From positions 1 through 64,000 of the forward strand of contig QCFC01000007.1 in the NCBI GenBank assembly GCA_003278465.1: a stretch of 64,000 bases of DNA, given 5' to 3'. The translations under genes were made by a program, and so were the position numbers. Of the stretch, positions 46,551-55,807 are shown piece by piece; the first letter of the stretch is position 1; every line of letters begins with the position of its first letter. This stretch comes from Prochlorococcus sp. AG-363-B04 (lineage in GTDB: Bacteria; Cyanobacteriota; Cyanobacteriia; PCC-6307; Cyanobiaceae). A model generated the notes under the pieces. The model was not told where the DNA came from, did not search any database, and saw only the letters and a list, made by a program, of their open reading frames with translations.

Positions 46551-47243
46551 TCAAGCTAAGAATAGAGCACCTATCCACATAACAATAATTGCTGGGATAG
46601 CTTGAATTTGGTCAGAAGATAGAGATGTTTCTAGAATTGAATTGGAAGAGGTATTTAAAATGATATTTCCAAGAATTAAGCCTGTAGAAAGAAACACAAC
46701 ACTCCATCCTAAAGACTGTAAGGCCCTCCTTCCTCTTCTAATTTGACTAAGAAATAAACCAATGGTACAAACTGAAAGAATTAATTCAGTGGTACCAGGA
46801 GCAGCCACAAGGATCAAAAGCAATGCAAATGCTCCCAAGGCCAACCGTAGGGTTAGACCAATCCCCTCTGGTAATGAAAATTCAGGCCAAAGTCCACCTG
46901 AATCGACTTCATTTTTAAATGAATTAATTTTTTTCAATGGAGCCAAGAGGACATTTGAATCTTTAGGTCCACTAGAGGCTGCCAGCTGTTGATCTTCCCT
47001 CTTGGAAGCACTCGCTGCTTCGTTGCTCAACTTACCCAACTGACGCTCTTTAAGACTCAGCATTAGAACTGAGTCATAAGAAGCTTCAATGCGTGCTTTT
47101 TTCATAGTGTCCTCTCCTGCTTCTATAAGACATTTCTCCTTCGCTTGCCTGACCTCATCAAAAGACGCACCAGGCTTAAGCCCTAGAACTGAATAAGGGT
47201 CTTGAGGATCCGGGTCAGAGTTCAACCCACTTGCCGAAGACAT
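46551..47243 (-). CDS. CPP1-like (J-domain-like) membrane protein
   Basis: A 230-residue protein of the CPP1-like family. The N-terminal J-like domain (DPYSVLGLKPGASFDEVRQA, then EASYDSVLMLSLKERQLGK) lacks the HPD motif of true DnaJ. The second half has several membrane segments (LGAFALLLILVAAPGTTELI and more). The plant homologue stabilises protochlorophyllide oxidoreductase; a similar role in chlorophyll synthesis is an inference. It is the gene downstream of prfC on the minus strand. Confidence 0.8.
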   Translation of the reverse strand: MSSASGLNSDPDPQDPYSVLGLKPGASFDEVRQAKEKCLIEAGEDTMKKARIEASYDSVLMLSLKERQLGKLSNEAASASKREDQQLAASSGPKDSNVLLAPLKKINSFKNEVDSGGLWPEFSLPEGIGLTLRLALGAFALLLILVAAPGTTELILSVCTIGLFLSQIRRGRRALQSLGWSVVFLSTGLILGNIILNTSSNSILETSLSSDQIQAIPAIIVMWIGALFLA

Positions 47244-47362
47244 TACTTTTCAATGAACTCCTATGAGCGTATCTAGGTAAGTTCAAAAATTGTATAAAGA
47301 TGCAAAGACAATTCTCATAAAAAAAAACATATAGCAGTTTTCCATAGGTACTTAGACGTAAA

Positions 47363-49033
47363 TCAAAGATTAATTGGCTCTACTCCACTTATTACTGGTG
47401 CTACAGAACTAAGCTTTATTTCAGGATGGTCTTCAAGAAGCTGATTGAGATTCCAGTCATTTTTAAAAAGTAAAACTGGCCGCATCCAAGAATCTTGAAC
47501 TGTTTTACAGTTAAAAACACGGCCAATCTTTTCTAACGACGCCCAACCTCCGTCAACCCATCTTGCAACTTGAAATCCCATTGGTTCAAGTCTAGTTTCT
47601 ACACCATATTCATTCTGTAGACGATGTTGTACAACTTCTAGTTGTAATTGACCAACTGCAGCAAGTATTGGATCTCTTTTACTTTGATCTGTATCGTAAA
47701 GGATTTGGACTGCACCCTCTTCACGTAACTCATTTACACCTTTTCGAAAATTCTTAAATGCAGAAGGGTTGGGATTTCTCAACCAACTAAATATCTCAGG
47801 GCTAAAACAAGGTATCCCCTCATATTCTACTCGACTTCCTGTATATAATGTATCACCAATAGCAAACATTCCAGGATTATTCAAACCTATTACATCTCCT
47901 GGATAAGCATCATCAACAACAGCACGATCTTGTCCAAAAATCTTCTGAGGTCTTGATAGACGAATTGATTTACCGGTTCGTGCATGCCTAACACTCATAT
48001 CTTTTTCAAAGCGACCACTACATACACGAATAAATGCAACTCTATCTCGATGGCGAGGATCCATATTTGCCTGTAATTTAAAAACAAAACCTGTAAAATC
48101 ACTTTTAATAGGATCAACTAATCCCTGACTACTTGTTCTAGCGATTGGACGTTGCGCCATCTCTAAGAAAGTATTCAAAAAGGGTCTTACCCCAAAATTT
48201 GTCATTGCGGAACCGAAGAAGACTGGAGTCAAATCTCCTGAATGAACCATCTCAAGATCCAGATCAGAACCAACTGCATCCAATAATTCAAGCTCTTCTA
48301 ATGCTTTATCTAATAAATCTTTCTCAACATGATTGCCTAGTTCTGGATCATCTAACTTCAAACATATTTCTGTTGCCTGTCTACCACGATCAGCTCTTTT
48401 AAAAAGGAAAACTTCTTGATTCCTACGATCAATAACACCTCTGAAAAAGTCACCACTCCCAATGGGCCAATTCACAGCCCAAGTCTTTAATCCTAGTTCA
48501 GCTTCTATCTCATCTAAAAGAGTAAGAGGATCCTGTCCAGGACGATCCATCTTATTGAAAAATGTAAATATGGGAATTTTTCGCATCCTACAAACCTCGA
48601 ACAATTTTCTCGTTTGTGGTTCAAGGCCTTTAGCTGCATCTTCTAGCATTACTGCATTATCTGCTGCGGCTAAAGTTCTATATGTATCTTCAGAAAAATC
48701 TTGGTGCCCAGGTGTATCTAACAAATTTATTATATTTTTTTGATATTCAAATTGCAAAACTGTAGAGGTAATAGAAATCCCCCTTTGTTTTTCAATTTCC
48801 ATCCAATCAGAGGTTACCTTTCGTTGTTCACCTCTAGCCTTTACTGCACCTGCCTGCTGAATTGCACCGCCATATAGCAGTAATTTTTCAGTTAAAGTTG
48901 TTTTGCCAGCATCTGGATGAGAAATAATTGCAAAATTACGACGACGATTAACAGCTTCAGCTAATGAAATGCCTGAATCAGTGTTTTCAAGGGCGTCGCT
49001 TGATCCGTTAAAGGAAGATTGAACTGAAGTCAT
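47363..49033 (-). CDS. prfC: Peptide chain release factor 3 (PrfC)
   Basis: A 556-residue GTPase that releases RF1 and RF2 from the ribosome. G1 is [21 protein letters not shown]2 contains [15 protein letters not shown], and G3 is [21 protein letters not shown]4 is [12 protein letters not shown]. The C-terminal half has [20 protein letters not shown]. Length is normal. It is on the minus strand between the methyltransferase and CPP1-like genes. Confidence 0.95.
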   Translation of the reverse strand: MTSVQSSFNGSSDALENTDSGISLAEAVNRRRNFAIISHPDAGKTTLTEKLLLYGGAIQQAGAVKARGEQRKVTSDWMEIEKQRGISITSTVLQFEYQKNIINLLDTPGHQDFSEDTYRTLAAADNAVMLEDAAKGLEPQTRKLFEVCRMRKIPIFTFFNKMDRPGQDPLTLLDEIEAELGLKTWAVNWPIGSGDFFRGVIDRRNQEVFLFKRADRGRQATEICLKLDDPELGNHVEKDLLDKALEELELLDAVGSDLDLEMVHSGDLTPVFFGSAMTNFGVRPFLNTFLEMAQRPIARTSSQGLVDPIKSDFTGFVFKLQANMDPRHRDRVAFIRVCSGRFEKDMSVRHARTGKSIRLSRPQKIFGQDRAVVDDAYPGDVIGLNNPGMFAIGDTLYTGSRVEYEGIPCFSPEIFSWLRNPNPSAFKNFRKGVNELREEGAVQILYDTDQSKRDPILAAVGQLQLEVVQHRLQNEYGVETRLEPMGFQVARWVDGGWASLEKIGRVFNCKTVQDSWMRPVLLFKNDWNLNQLLEDHPEIKLSSVAPVISGVEPINL

Positions 49034-49066
49034 CGGTTACCCTAAAAAAAATAGACAGCTAACAAG

Positions 49067-49792
49067 TCAGAAAATACCAATAACTTCTAGATAACGATCA
49101 TCAAGCTCCCTTACCTTAAATCTTTCTAAACCAATATTATCTAGTTGAATACGCACTTCATCTATAGTAAAGGCAGCATGCAAAGAGGCTAAATAATCTC
49201 GAATCAAAACCTCCGGCGCATTAGGAAGATATTTCTCTTGCAATAAGACAGCCTCATTAGGATTAAAAGGTCTGCGCAAATCACGATGCAACACAATTGC
49301 GCCTTGATTTGCTATAGATTTCACAGCTTTCCAAAGATGACTCGGGTCATGTAAATGATGAAGCAAGCTATTACTGACCAAAACATCAGCAGAAAGATCA
49401 AAAAAGGTTGATTTATTTCCTAGATCTCGGATTTCAAGGCATCGATAAGAAAGCCCGCTCAACGAAAAAGGGAGTTGACTTTGTCGTCTCCTTGCTGCTG
49501 AAAGCATAAATTCAGAGCCATCCACTCCAATCACCCTTGCCTTTGGCCAACGCCTTGCTATTAAATCTGTGATATTTCCAGGGCCACACCCAAGATCTAC
49601 AAATGTAGTTCCAATATCCACAGTCTTATGCGCATCAATCAAGCACTGCTCTATAGAACTTAAAAACGACTTATCACCTTCAGAGAAATCAGCACAAGCA
49701 TAAATTTCCACTTGCATGGGATCATCCATTAATTCAGGCTCAGTCACACGTTTCACGTTTAGCAAGTCAGCAATAGCCTCATTCTCTATCAA
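49067..49792 (-). CDS. Class I SAM-dependent methyltransferase
   Basis: A 241-residue Rossmann-fold methyltransferase. The SAM-binding motif is [20 protein letters not shown], and the next strand is [20 protein letters not shown]. The post-motif segment is [20 protein letters not shown]. The substrate cannot be told. It is 33 bases upstream of prfC on the same strand, and its start region faces the nrdJ gene. Confidence 0.8.
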   Translation of the reverse strand: MIENEAIADLLNVKRVTEPELMDDPMQVEIYACADFSEGDKSFLSSIEQCLIDAHKTVDIGTTFVDLGCGPGNITDLIARRWPKARVIGVDGSEFMLSAARRRQSQLPFSLSGLSYRCLEIRDLGNKSTFFDLSADVLVSNSLLHHLHDPSHLWKAVKSIANQGAIVLHRDLRRPFNPNEAVLLQEKYLPNAPEVLIRDYLASLHAAFTIDEVRIQLDNIGLERFKVRELDDRYLEVIGIF

Positions 49793-49908
49793 CCACTGTA
49801 AATGGTGTTAAGCAAAGCTTGCGAGCACCACTTATGGGGTCTAGCGTTCACATACTCTTATGTTTGCCAGCAGTCGTGACACTCACCCCCACCAAGCCTG
49901 AAGTAAAA

Positions 49909-52221
49909 ATGGCGTCACTCCTATCAAGCGACTCCCCAAGCGATTTTCCAAAAACAGCTCCTGCTGCTAATCCAGTTTTTTATAGGACCTACAGCCGAAA
50001 AAATTCGACTGGCAGGGAAAGCTGGAGTCAAGTAGGGGAGAGGAATCTAGAAGGACTTAAAGAGTTGGGCCGATTGAGCTCTGAAGAAGTGAGCCTCATG
50101 GCAAAAATGCAGAAAGAGAAAAAAGCACTTCCATCTGGAAGATGGCTATGGATAGGAGGAACACCATGGATAAATAAAGAAGAGAATTTTTCAGGCGCAT
50201 ATAACTGCACTTCTACAAGCCTTGTCGATTGGGAAGCATTCGGCTTAATGATGGATTTAGCAATGATGGGTTGTGGTACAGGAGCCATTATCGAACCTCA
50301 TCTAATTAATCGTCTTCCAGTGATATGCAATCAAATTAATATTTTAGAGATAACTGAAATAGGCCATACTCCTCCAAATCAAAGGGAAGAAATTACAACA
50401 ACAAGCTATAACTCTAATGAAAATTGTGTTTCAATTAAGGTAGGAGATAGTAGAAGAGGTTGGGTTGATAGCTATCAATCATTACTTGAACTAGCTAGTG
50501 ATAAACGCTTTGAAAATCAAATTATAAACATCAAAGTAGATCTTTCAGATGTAAGGCCTATTGGCGAGAGTCTAAAAGGGTTTGGAGGAATGGCCAACCC
50601 AGTCAAGCTTAAAGACCTTTATTCTCGAGTGGCGAGACTACTGAACAAAGCAATCGGGAGAAAGCTCACATCCATTGAATGCTGCCTACTCATAGATGAG
50701 GCAGCTGTAACGATAGTTGCTGGAAATATTAGAAGAAGTGCTGGAATGAGACAATTCTCTTCAACTGACATAATTGCAGCAGGAGCAAAAGAGAATCTAT
50801 GGAAACAAGACCCTTCAGGTAATTGGAGAATTGATCCTGAGAAAGACGCCTTAAGAATGGCAAATCACACCAGGGTTTATCACAGTAAGCCGTGTAAATC
50901 AGAAATTATTGAAGCAGTAACTAAGCAATTCCATAGTGGAGAAGGTGCCATCCAATTTGCACCAGAAGCCATTGCAAGATCAAACTCAGATGTATTAACA
51001 ACATCAGAACTTCGACAAGAATTTATAGATGTTTATTGTGATCAAGGTAAAGAAGAAGCAGCTATTTGGCTAAACAAAAATCATGGTCCCTTTAGCCAAG
51101 AAGAACTTGCGCATCGCCTTGGACGTTATGGCCTTAATCCTTGTGGCGAGATCCTTGGTACAGATTTCCACTGCAATCTCGCTGAAGTTCATCTAAATCA
51201 AATAAGCCCAACTGATTTTCAAGATCAAGACAATGCGTTCAAAGCAGCTGCTCTATCAGTAGTGTCATTGCTTAATCACCAATTTTCTGTAAAACGTTAT
51301 CGCCAAAGCAGAGAATGGGATCCAATTGTTGGTGTTAGCTTTACAGGCCTTTTTGACTTCTTTGTTCATGCATTTGGAACTTCTTGGCTTCAATGGTGGG
51401 AAGCAGGTAGGCCGAATACACAACAAGGTAAACAATTCAAAAAGCAAGAAGCTGAGTATTTGAACCGCTGGAAGCAGACAGTCAAAAAAACTGTATGGGA
51501 ATACTGCGATCGTCAAAATCTACGCAGACCAAACAGATGCACAACCGTCCAACCAGCTGGAACAAAAAGCCTTTTAACAGGAGCTGCTCCAGGATGGCAC
51601 CCTCCAAAATCCCAAAGATTTATCCGCAGAATCACATTCAGAAAAAACGATCCTGTAGCCATGGCTTGCATGGACTATGGATACAACATTGTCCCTTCTC
51701 AATCAGACAAGGATGAAAATGGTCGTTTACTTAATGACCCATTTGACCCTAGGTGCACAGAATGGCTAGTTGAAATTCCTACGGAAGTTAGTTGGGCCAA
51801 TCTTCCTGGTGCAGACAATGTAAATATCAACGAATTTTCTGCTCTAGCTCAATTTGATTTTTATATGCAAGTTCAAACTTATTACACCGAACACAATACA
51901 TCTGCGACCATCGAGTTCCGGGAATCAGAAATCGAATCTCTTGCTGAAGCACTCTTCAGTTCGATAGAAAATAACGAAGGTTACATATCAGCGGCTTTAC
52001 TAGCCAGGTTCGATGCCAATGCAACGTTCCCTCGGCTTCCATTTGAGCCTATAAACGAAGATAAGTATCAGGCCCTTCAATTAGAGGTGTTAAAACGACG
52101 TAAAAACCCAGACTTCTTCAATGCTTTATCCAATTATGATGAAGGCGAGCTAACTGAGGCAGGGCCAGCAGGATGCGACTCTGACAAGTGTTTACTCCCC
52201 CTTGCAAGCCCATCAAAATGA
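49909..52221 (+). CDS. nrdJ: Adenosylcobalamin-dependent ribonucleoside-triphosphate reductase (class II)
   Basis: A 770-residue monomeric class II reductase that makes deoxynucleotides with coenzyme B12 and needs no oxygen. Key residues are Cys100 (SGAYNCTSTSL), Cys412 in the NPCGEI active-site loop and the C-terminal redox pair Cys756/Cys761 (GCDSDKC). These match the pattern of the Lactobacillus enzyme. ATG 49909 (MASLLSSDSPSDFPKT) is chosen; the frame is open to 49819 without family support. It shows that the organism depends on B12 or makes it. A hairpin follows the stop. Confidence 0.93.
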   Translation: MASLLSSDSPSDFPKTAPAANPVFYRTYSRKNSTGRESWSQVGERNLEGLKELGRLSSEEVSLMAKMQKEKKALPSGRWLWIGGTPWINKEENFSGAYNCTSTSLVDWEAFGLMMDLAMMGCGTGAIIEPHLINRLPVICNQINILEITEIGHTPPNQREEITTTSYNSNENCVSIKVGDSRRGWVDSYQSLLELASDKRFENQIINIKVDLSDVRPIGESLKGFGGMANPVKLKDLYSRVARLLNKAIGRKLTSIECCLLIDEAAVTIVAGNIRRSAGMRQFSSTDIIAAGAKENLWKQDPSGNWRIDPEKDALRMANHTRVYHSKPCKSEIIEAVTKQFHSGEGAIQFAPEAIARSNSDVLTTSELRQEFIDVYCDQGKEEAAIWLNKNHGPFSQEELAHRLGRYGLNPCGEILGTDFHCNLAEVHLNQISPTDFQDQDNAFKAAALSVVSLLNHQFSVKRYRQSREWDPIVGVSFTGLFDFFVHAFGTSWLQWWEAGRPNTQQGKQFKKQEAEYLNRWKQTVKKTVWEYCDRQNLRRPNRCTTVQPAGTKSLLTGAAPGWHPPKSQRFIRRITFRKNDPVAMACMDYGYNIVPSQSDKDENGRLLNDPFDPRCTEWLVEIPTEVSWANLPGADNVNINEFSALAQFDFYMQVQTYYTEHNTSATIEFRESEIESLAEALFSSIENNEGYISAALLARFDANATFPRLPFEPINEDKYQALQLEVLKRRKNPDFFNALSNYDEGELTEAGPAGCDSDKCLLPLASPSK

Positions 52222-52227
52222 AACAAC

Positions 52228-52254
52228 AAGTATCCCTATCCTTAAGGGATACTT
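52228..52254 (+). terminator. Hairpin after nrdJ
   Basis: AAGTATCCCT (52228-52237) pairs exactly with AGGGATACTT (52245-52254) around a 7-base loop, 7 bases after the stop. Only TTT overlaps the end of the stem and the rest of the tail is mixed, so it is a weak intrinsic terminator or an mRNA 3'-end hairpin. Confidence 0.55.
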
Positions 52255-52485
52255 TCACTCCAAAGTGTTAAACAATACAATTTAATCCTAGAATTTGTAT
52301 TCAATTAAATAAATATAATGTTCTACTAATCAAGAAATGAGGTCATTATTTAAATGCATCCTCTTGGTCAGAACGCCTTAATAAGGTTAATCAATTAGAA
52401 AAAATAATCAATTTTCATGGTGCAATCAGGCAATATTCAGCTATCTATAGGTAAACAAGCAAATTAACTCCTGAGGGAAAGGCTA

Positions 52486-52785
52486 ATGATTGTTGCAGCC
52501 AGATCAGTAGAGGCCATGAACAAAGGCCTAAGGGATGCAATAGTTGACCAACTTCGAGCTTGCACAACCAAAGAGCAACTTCTTGCATTTGATGAACGAT
52601 TCAACCAAGAAACCAATGCTGGCCCTCTCTATGCTGTTATCTGTGGATTTCTACATGACAGGACAATATCTAGAGCCGTTGCAGCAATTTGGCTAAAGAC
52701 TCTACTAGACGATAGAGAAGAAAAGCTTAAAGCCAAGTCTAAAACTTCTGAGACTGGCTTGTGGATTAAAAAAGAAAAAATATAG
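52486..52785 (+). CDS. Hypothetical helical protein, 99 aa
   Basis: A soluble, helical protein (MNKGLRDAIVDQLRACTTKE; GPLYAVICGFLHDRTISRAV). Similar short proteins are common in marine picocyanobacteria as conserved hypotheticals. ATG 52516 (MNKGL) is a second start. Function unknown. Confidence 0.6.
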   Translation: MIVAARSVEAMNKGLRDAIVDQLRACTTKEQLLAFDERFNQETNAGPLYAVICGFLHDRTISRAVAAIWLKTLLDDREEKLKAKSKTSETGLWIKKEKI

Positions 52786-52886
52786 TCTTGCTAAAAAGAA
52801 AGTAAAATCAATACTAAATTTTAATCAATAATCAGACAAATATACTAATTAATAACAATAAGTTCTAAAGGGATTTAAATCTAAAA

Positions 52887-52935
52887 TATTAAGCACACAA
52901 AAGTGCTTATAGAAAGCATTTATGTGTGCTTAATA
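52887..52935. repeat. Nested inverted repeat between convergent genes
   Basis: TATTAAGCACACA (52887-52899) pairs exactly with TGTGTGCTTAATA (52923-52935), a 13-bp stem. Inside it AAGTGCTT and AAGCATTT can also pair. There is no T-run, but the position between convergent genes fits a bidirectional 3'-end element. Confidence 0.5.
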
Positions 52936-53030
52936 CCTCCCAGAATTAAAAAACAAGTTTATTTAGCGATTGATTCGCATTGAGGCTTTCTAAGTAAATC
53001 CAGAATGAAATGTTGAAGATATGCTTAGGT

Positions 53031-53231
53031 TCAAAATGGGAATGGGCCAGACTGCCCGGTAGAAGCTGTAAATCCAGTCAACGCCCAAACGCCAAAGGAT
53101 AATAAGCCACAACCTGCAAAAAACATCAAATGAGAGATGTAGCGGATTCTCTCTTTCTCGTCAATTGAGCCAGTCATTGGCAAATCTCCTAAGAAACGAG
53201 ACGTGTCGCTCTTTTTGTTTCCTTGTGCCAT
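53031..53231 (-). CDS. Small single-span membrane protein, 66 aa
   Basis: From ATG 53231 (MAQGNKKSDTSRFLGDLPMT) the product is 66 residues, with one membrane segment (ISHLMFFAGCGLLSFGVWAL) near its end. The soluble N-terminus is polar. It does not carry the chlorophyll-binding motif of Hli proteins. Function unknown. The frame is open to 53294 but that part looks non-coding. Confidence 0.6.
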   Translation of the reverse strand: MAQGNKKSDTSRFLGDLPMTGSIDEKERIRYISHLMFFAGCGLLSFGVWALTGFTASTGQSGPFPF

Positions 53232-53673
53232 GGAAGGAATTGAAAATTTCCTAGGGATTATCGCACAGGCTCTCCTATGAATAAAAAAAGACACCTAATT
53301 CAACACAAAGAATAAAATTAAATTCCAATCAAGAAAGGAGAAATTCAGATATCACAGATCCATCCATTTAGAAGCAGATAAAATAAATTATTAACACCTT
53401 AAAATTAATCAATTACCGTGGTAAGCGTTTGAAATATTGGTTTTTTGGTTTAGTAGTAACAGGACAATATTCAATTTGAAATAACGTTTTAAGCAAAATT
53501 TATATAATAGTAAATGAAGTGATTATTAGATAAAGTGTAACGTTAATTCTAACAATATCTCAAAATCAATGTTTTTCGCTTTCAGGGCCACTTATAAATT
53601 CAAACAATTGCCTTACTAAATTGCTGCAAGAGACCTATTGCTATTATGCATGTGCGCTTTTTTGCGTTTGTAA
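53232..53673. other. Gap upstream of tRNA-Ser
   Basis: The 440 bases hold no supported frame. The stretch must include the promoters for the divergent membrane-protein gene and for the tRNA. Confidence 0.4.
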
Positions 53674-53758
53674 GGAGGGGTGGTCGAGTGGTTGATGGCT
53701 CTGGTCTTGAAAACCAGCGATGTGAAAGCATCCGTGGGTTCGAATCCCACCCCCTCCG
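53674..53758 (+). tRNA. tRNA-Ser (anticodon UGA)
   Basis: An 85-base cloverleaf. Acceptor GGAGGGG (53674-53680) pairs with CCCCTCC (53751-53757). The anticodon arm CTGGT/ACCAG holds the loop CTTGAAA, anticodon TGA. A long variable arm (GATGTGAAAGCATC) marks a class II tRNA, and the T-arm is GTGGGTTCGAATCCCAC. No CCA is encoded. It reads UCA and related serine codons. A T-rich stretch follows. Confidence 0.97.
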
Positions 53759-53818
53759 TTAAAATTTTTACTCTTAAGCTAATCAACTATAATTTATATT
53801 CAAAGGTTCCGGCTAATT

Positions 53819-54268
53819 GTGTCCCAAACTAGTTCCCTAGTAAATGAGATATACATTATTATCAAAAGTAACCTGTTTAAAGTTGCTTTTGCTCTCTTTA
53901 TTTTTATTGTATTAATACAAGGAACAGGAACTGCTATCGCAGATGAAAATAAATCAGAAGTAATTGAAGCTAAAATTGCCAAAGGGTATTCAGATAAATT
54001 TTGCAATGCCCTTGGAATGGGAATGTCAAAAGAAAGTGCACTCAAGCTTACAATTCTTGAAAATTCGAAGGCATCATTTAATCCTTCACTTTGGCTAGAA
54101 TTGACATTTTCGGGGGAGAAGAATATTGCTCAAGTTAACGATGAGTCCATGGTTAAAGAAGTAGCCAATAATGTTTATATGGATTGTGGATACCCAATAG
54201 GTATCAAAAATGAAGAAGATATTGAAGAATTTGCAAGAATCTTGTATGAGCAACTTAATAGCTTGTGA
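53819..54268 (+). CDS. Exported hypothetical protein, 149 aa
   Basis: A GTG start gives a protein with a signal-like membrane segment (LFKVAFALFIFIVLIQGTGT, then AIADENKSE). The mature domain of about 105 residues is mixed alpha/beta with two cysteines (KFCNALGMG, MDCGYPI), possibly a disulfide. No family is recognised; it is probably periplasmic or lumenal. Confidence 0.6.
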   Translation: MSQTSSLVNEIYIIIKSNLFKVAFALFIFIVLIQGTGTAIADENKSEVIEAKIAKGYSDKFCNALGMGMSKESALKLTILENSKASFNPSLWLELTFSGEKNIAQVNDESMVKEVANNVYMDCGYPIGIKNEEDIEEFARILYEQLNSL

Positions 54269-54322
54269 GATGAAGACAAATAATCACAAAATGAACGCGA
54301 ATTTTAATTTAACAATTAAGAA

Positions 54323-54598
54323 TTAATCACTGACCACTAAATAATAGATTTTTAGTCCAAGTATCGATAGGGTCAATAGAAAGGTTACTAAATTGGCTAT
54401 TATCACAGGTATAGAATGAATCTCAAAACCATAGACTCCCCACAAAGCCACTCCTAAACTAAATAACAGAAACATTCCCAAAGATATATCTTCAGCAGAT
54501 TTTGAATTCCATGTTTTAATCAATTGGGGTAGAAAGGCAATAGTGGTAAAGGTACCTGCTATAAGGCCTAGAAGATCAATAGAGGTAAGGTTATTCAT
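54323..54598 (-). CDS. SemiSWEET sugar transporter
   Basis: A 91-residue protein with three membrane segments. The PQ-loop pattern of the MtN3/SWEET family is seen in LLGLIAGTFTTIAFLPQLIK, then TWNSKSAEDISLGMFLLFSL, and the end VIIANLVTFLLTLSILGLKI. SemiSWEETs dimerise and carry sugars such as sucrose by facilitated diffusion. The substrate here is not known. Length is right for the family. The start ATG 54598 is well placed. Confidence 0.85.
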   Translation of the reverse strand: MNNLTSIDLLGLIAGTFTTIAFLPQLIKTWNSKSAEDISLGMFLLFSLGVALWGVYGFEIHSIPVIIANLVTFLLTLSILGLKIYYLVVSD

Positions 54599-54649
54599 AG
54601 TTAATTAATAAATACAAGAGATAAATCTAATTGCAAATCATAGAAGTAA

Positions 54650-55126
54650 TTAACTACAAGCCAATGTATCACGTGTTAATCTGCCTGTCACAGAGTTTTC
54701 GCCATTGGCAACTAAACATAATTTGCTTAAGATGTCTCCACTAAAAAGTACATTAGTAAAATCAGCTCCATCTATTTTTACATTATCGAAATGAGTATTG
54801 AAAGCAAAAGCATCCTCAAAAATGGCATTGGAGAGGTTTGCACCATCAAAAATAGCAGAATCTAAAGTAGCTCCAGTTAAATTAGTATTGATAAAGCTTG
54901 AATCCTGCAGTTTAGCGCCGAATAAACTGGCTCCACTTAAGTCACTATCTGAGAAATTTGAATTTTTCAAATTAGCCAAGCTAAAGGTCACACCTTTTAA
55001 ATCCTTATCAGAAAAATCCGCTTCAATCAGTGACTGCTTGGCATAATCCATAGCTGCATAAGATGGATTAAATGTGATTAGAAAAAGGAGAATTGATGTT
55101 ATAAACTTCAAAAAGAATAAGCCCAT
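54650..55126 (-). CDS. Secreted/lumenal pentapeptide-repeat protein, second copy
   Basis: A 158-residue protein from ATG 55126 (MGLFFLKFITSILLFLITFN). A signal peptide ends near PSYAAMDYAK; pentapeptide units run from about 35 to 135 (ANLKNSNFSDSDLSGASLFG; AKLQDSSFINTNLTGATLDS). The C-terminal cap KLCLVANGENSVTGRLTRDT, then LACS matches the cap of the protein at 12222 in its cysteines, GxNSxTG and TxDxLxC. The two are paralogues that probably share a compartment. Confidence 0.8.
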   Translation of the reverse strand: MGLFFLKFITSILLFLITFNPSYAAMDYAKQSLIEADFSDKDLKGVTFSLANLKNSNFSDSDLSGASLFGAKLQDSSFINTNLTGATLDSAIFDGANLSNAIFEDAFAFNTHFDNVKIDGADFTNVLFSGDILSKLCLVANGENSVTGRLTRDTLACS

Positions 55127-55477
55127 AACTAAGGGTAAACTGTCTCTTAGCCAACATAGCAACTCAAAAGCCCACGCGAATTGTCTATCACATAATCTTT
55201 ATTTAAAATTACCAAAAGAACTTAATGGAAGATATTGAAGGGCTGATTCTAGAAATTCTCTGTTAAGACTAGTTTCTAGTTAGTTAAAAGACAGATCTAA
55301 CTGCCGAGCTCTATCCTTCACTGTAAATTTGATTAAATAAAACAAATCCCATTCAGAATATAGATCTTGAATAACAATTGACATCAATATAAATAAATAT
55401 TATAGATATTACAGTTTTTATACCTAATATTTTCACTTCTATAATGCTAGCTATGACGTTAATAAAGAATATTGATC
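55127..55477. other. Gap of about 350 bases
   Basis: Nothing recognisable is visible except short frames. The stretch lies between divergent genes and should include their promoters. Confidence 0.4.
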
Positions 55478-55780
55478 ATGCTCTCATCATCAACTCGTCT
55501 TAGGATTTCCGATATTCTTAAGCGCATAGAGAATGGTCAACCAGTTTCCATAAGTGAAAGGATTTATTTGAAAAAATTTGCTGACAATGATCAATCTGTA
55601 GCCAGCTGGGTTCATAAAGCTCGTGTTAAGCAAAAAAGAACCAAACAAGTTGATGGAATAGAAGAACTTCTGAATGGGTTAAGCCTCGGTTCTCCAGATC
55701 CAAATACAGATTTCAACTCAAAAGAAGATGACCTTGCTGATTGGTTTAAAGGTGCACCTTCTTGGCTTAGTAGAAGTTAG
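55478..55780 (+). CDS. Hypothetical protein, paralogue of 19304-19501
   Basis: A 100-residue protein. The N-terminal 55 residues (TRLRISDILKRIENGQPVSI, then SERIYLKKFADNDQSV) repeat the pattern of the 65-residue protein at 19304. The C-terminus is an acidic linker and a tryptophan-containing end (DDLADWFKGAPSWLSRS). ATG 55478 is preceded by an in-frame TTG. Function unknown. Confidence 0.6.
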   Translation: MLSSSTRLRISDILKRIENGQPVSISERIYLKKFADNDQSVASWVHKARVKQKRTKQVDGIEELLNGLSLGSPDPNTDFNSKEDDLADWFKGAPSWLSRS

Positions 55781-55807
55781 TCAAAATAGAGGTGATTACA
55801 AGATCAA

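Noticed and set aside
53031..53231. Idea that this small membrane protein is a high-light-inducible (Hli) protein
   Set aside because: The chlorophyll-binding ExxNGRxAM motif is absent.
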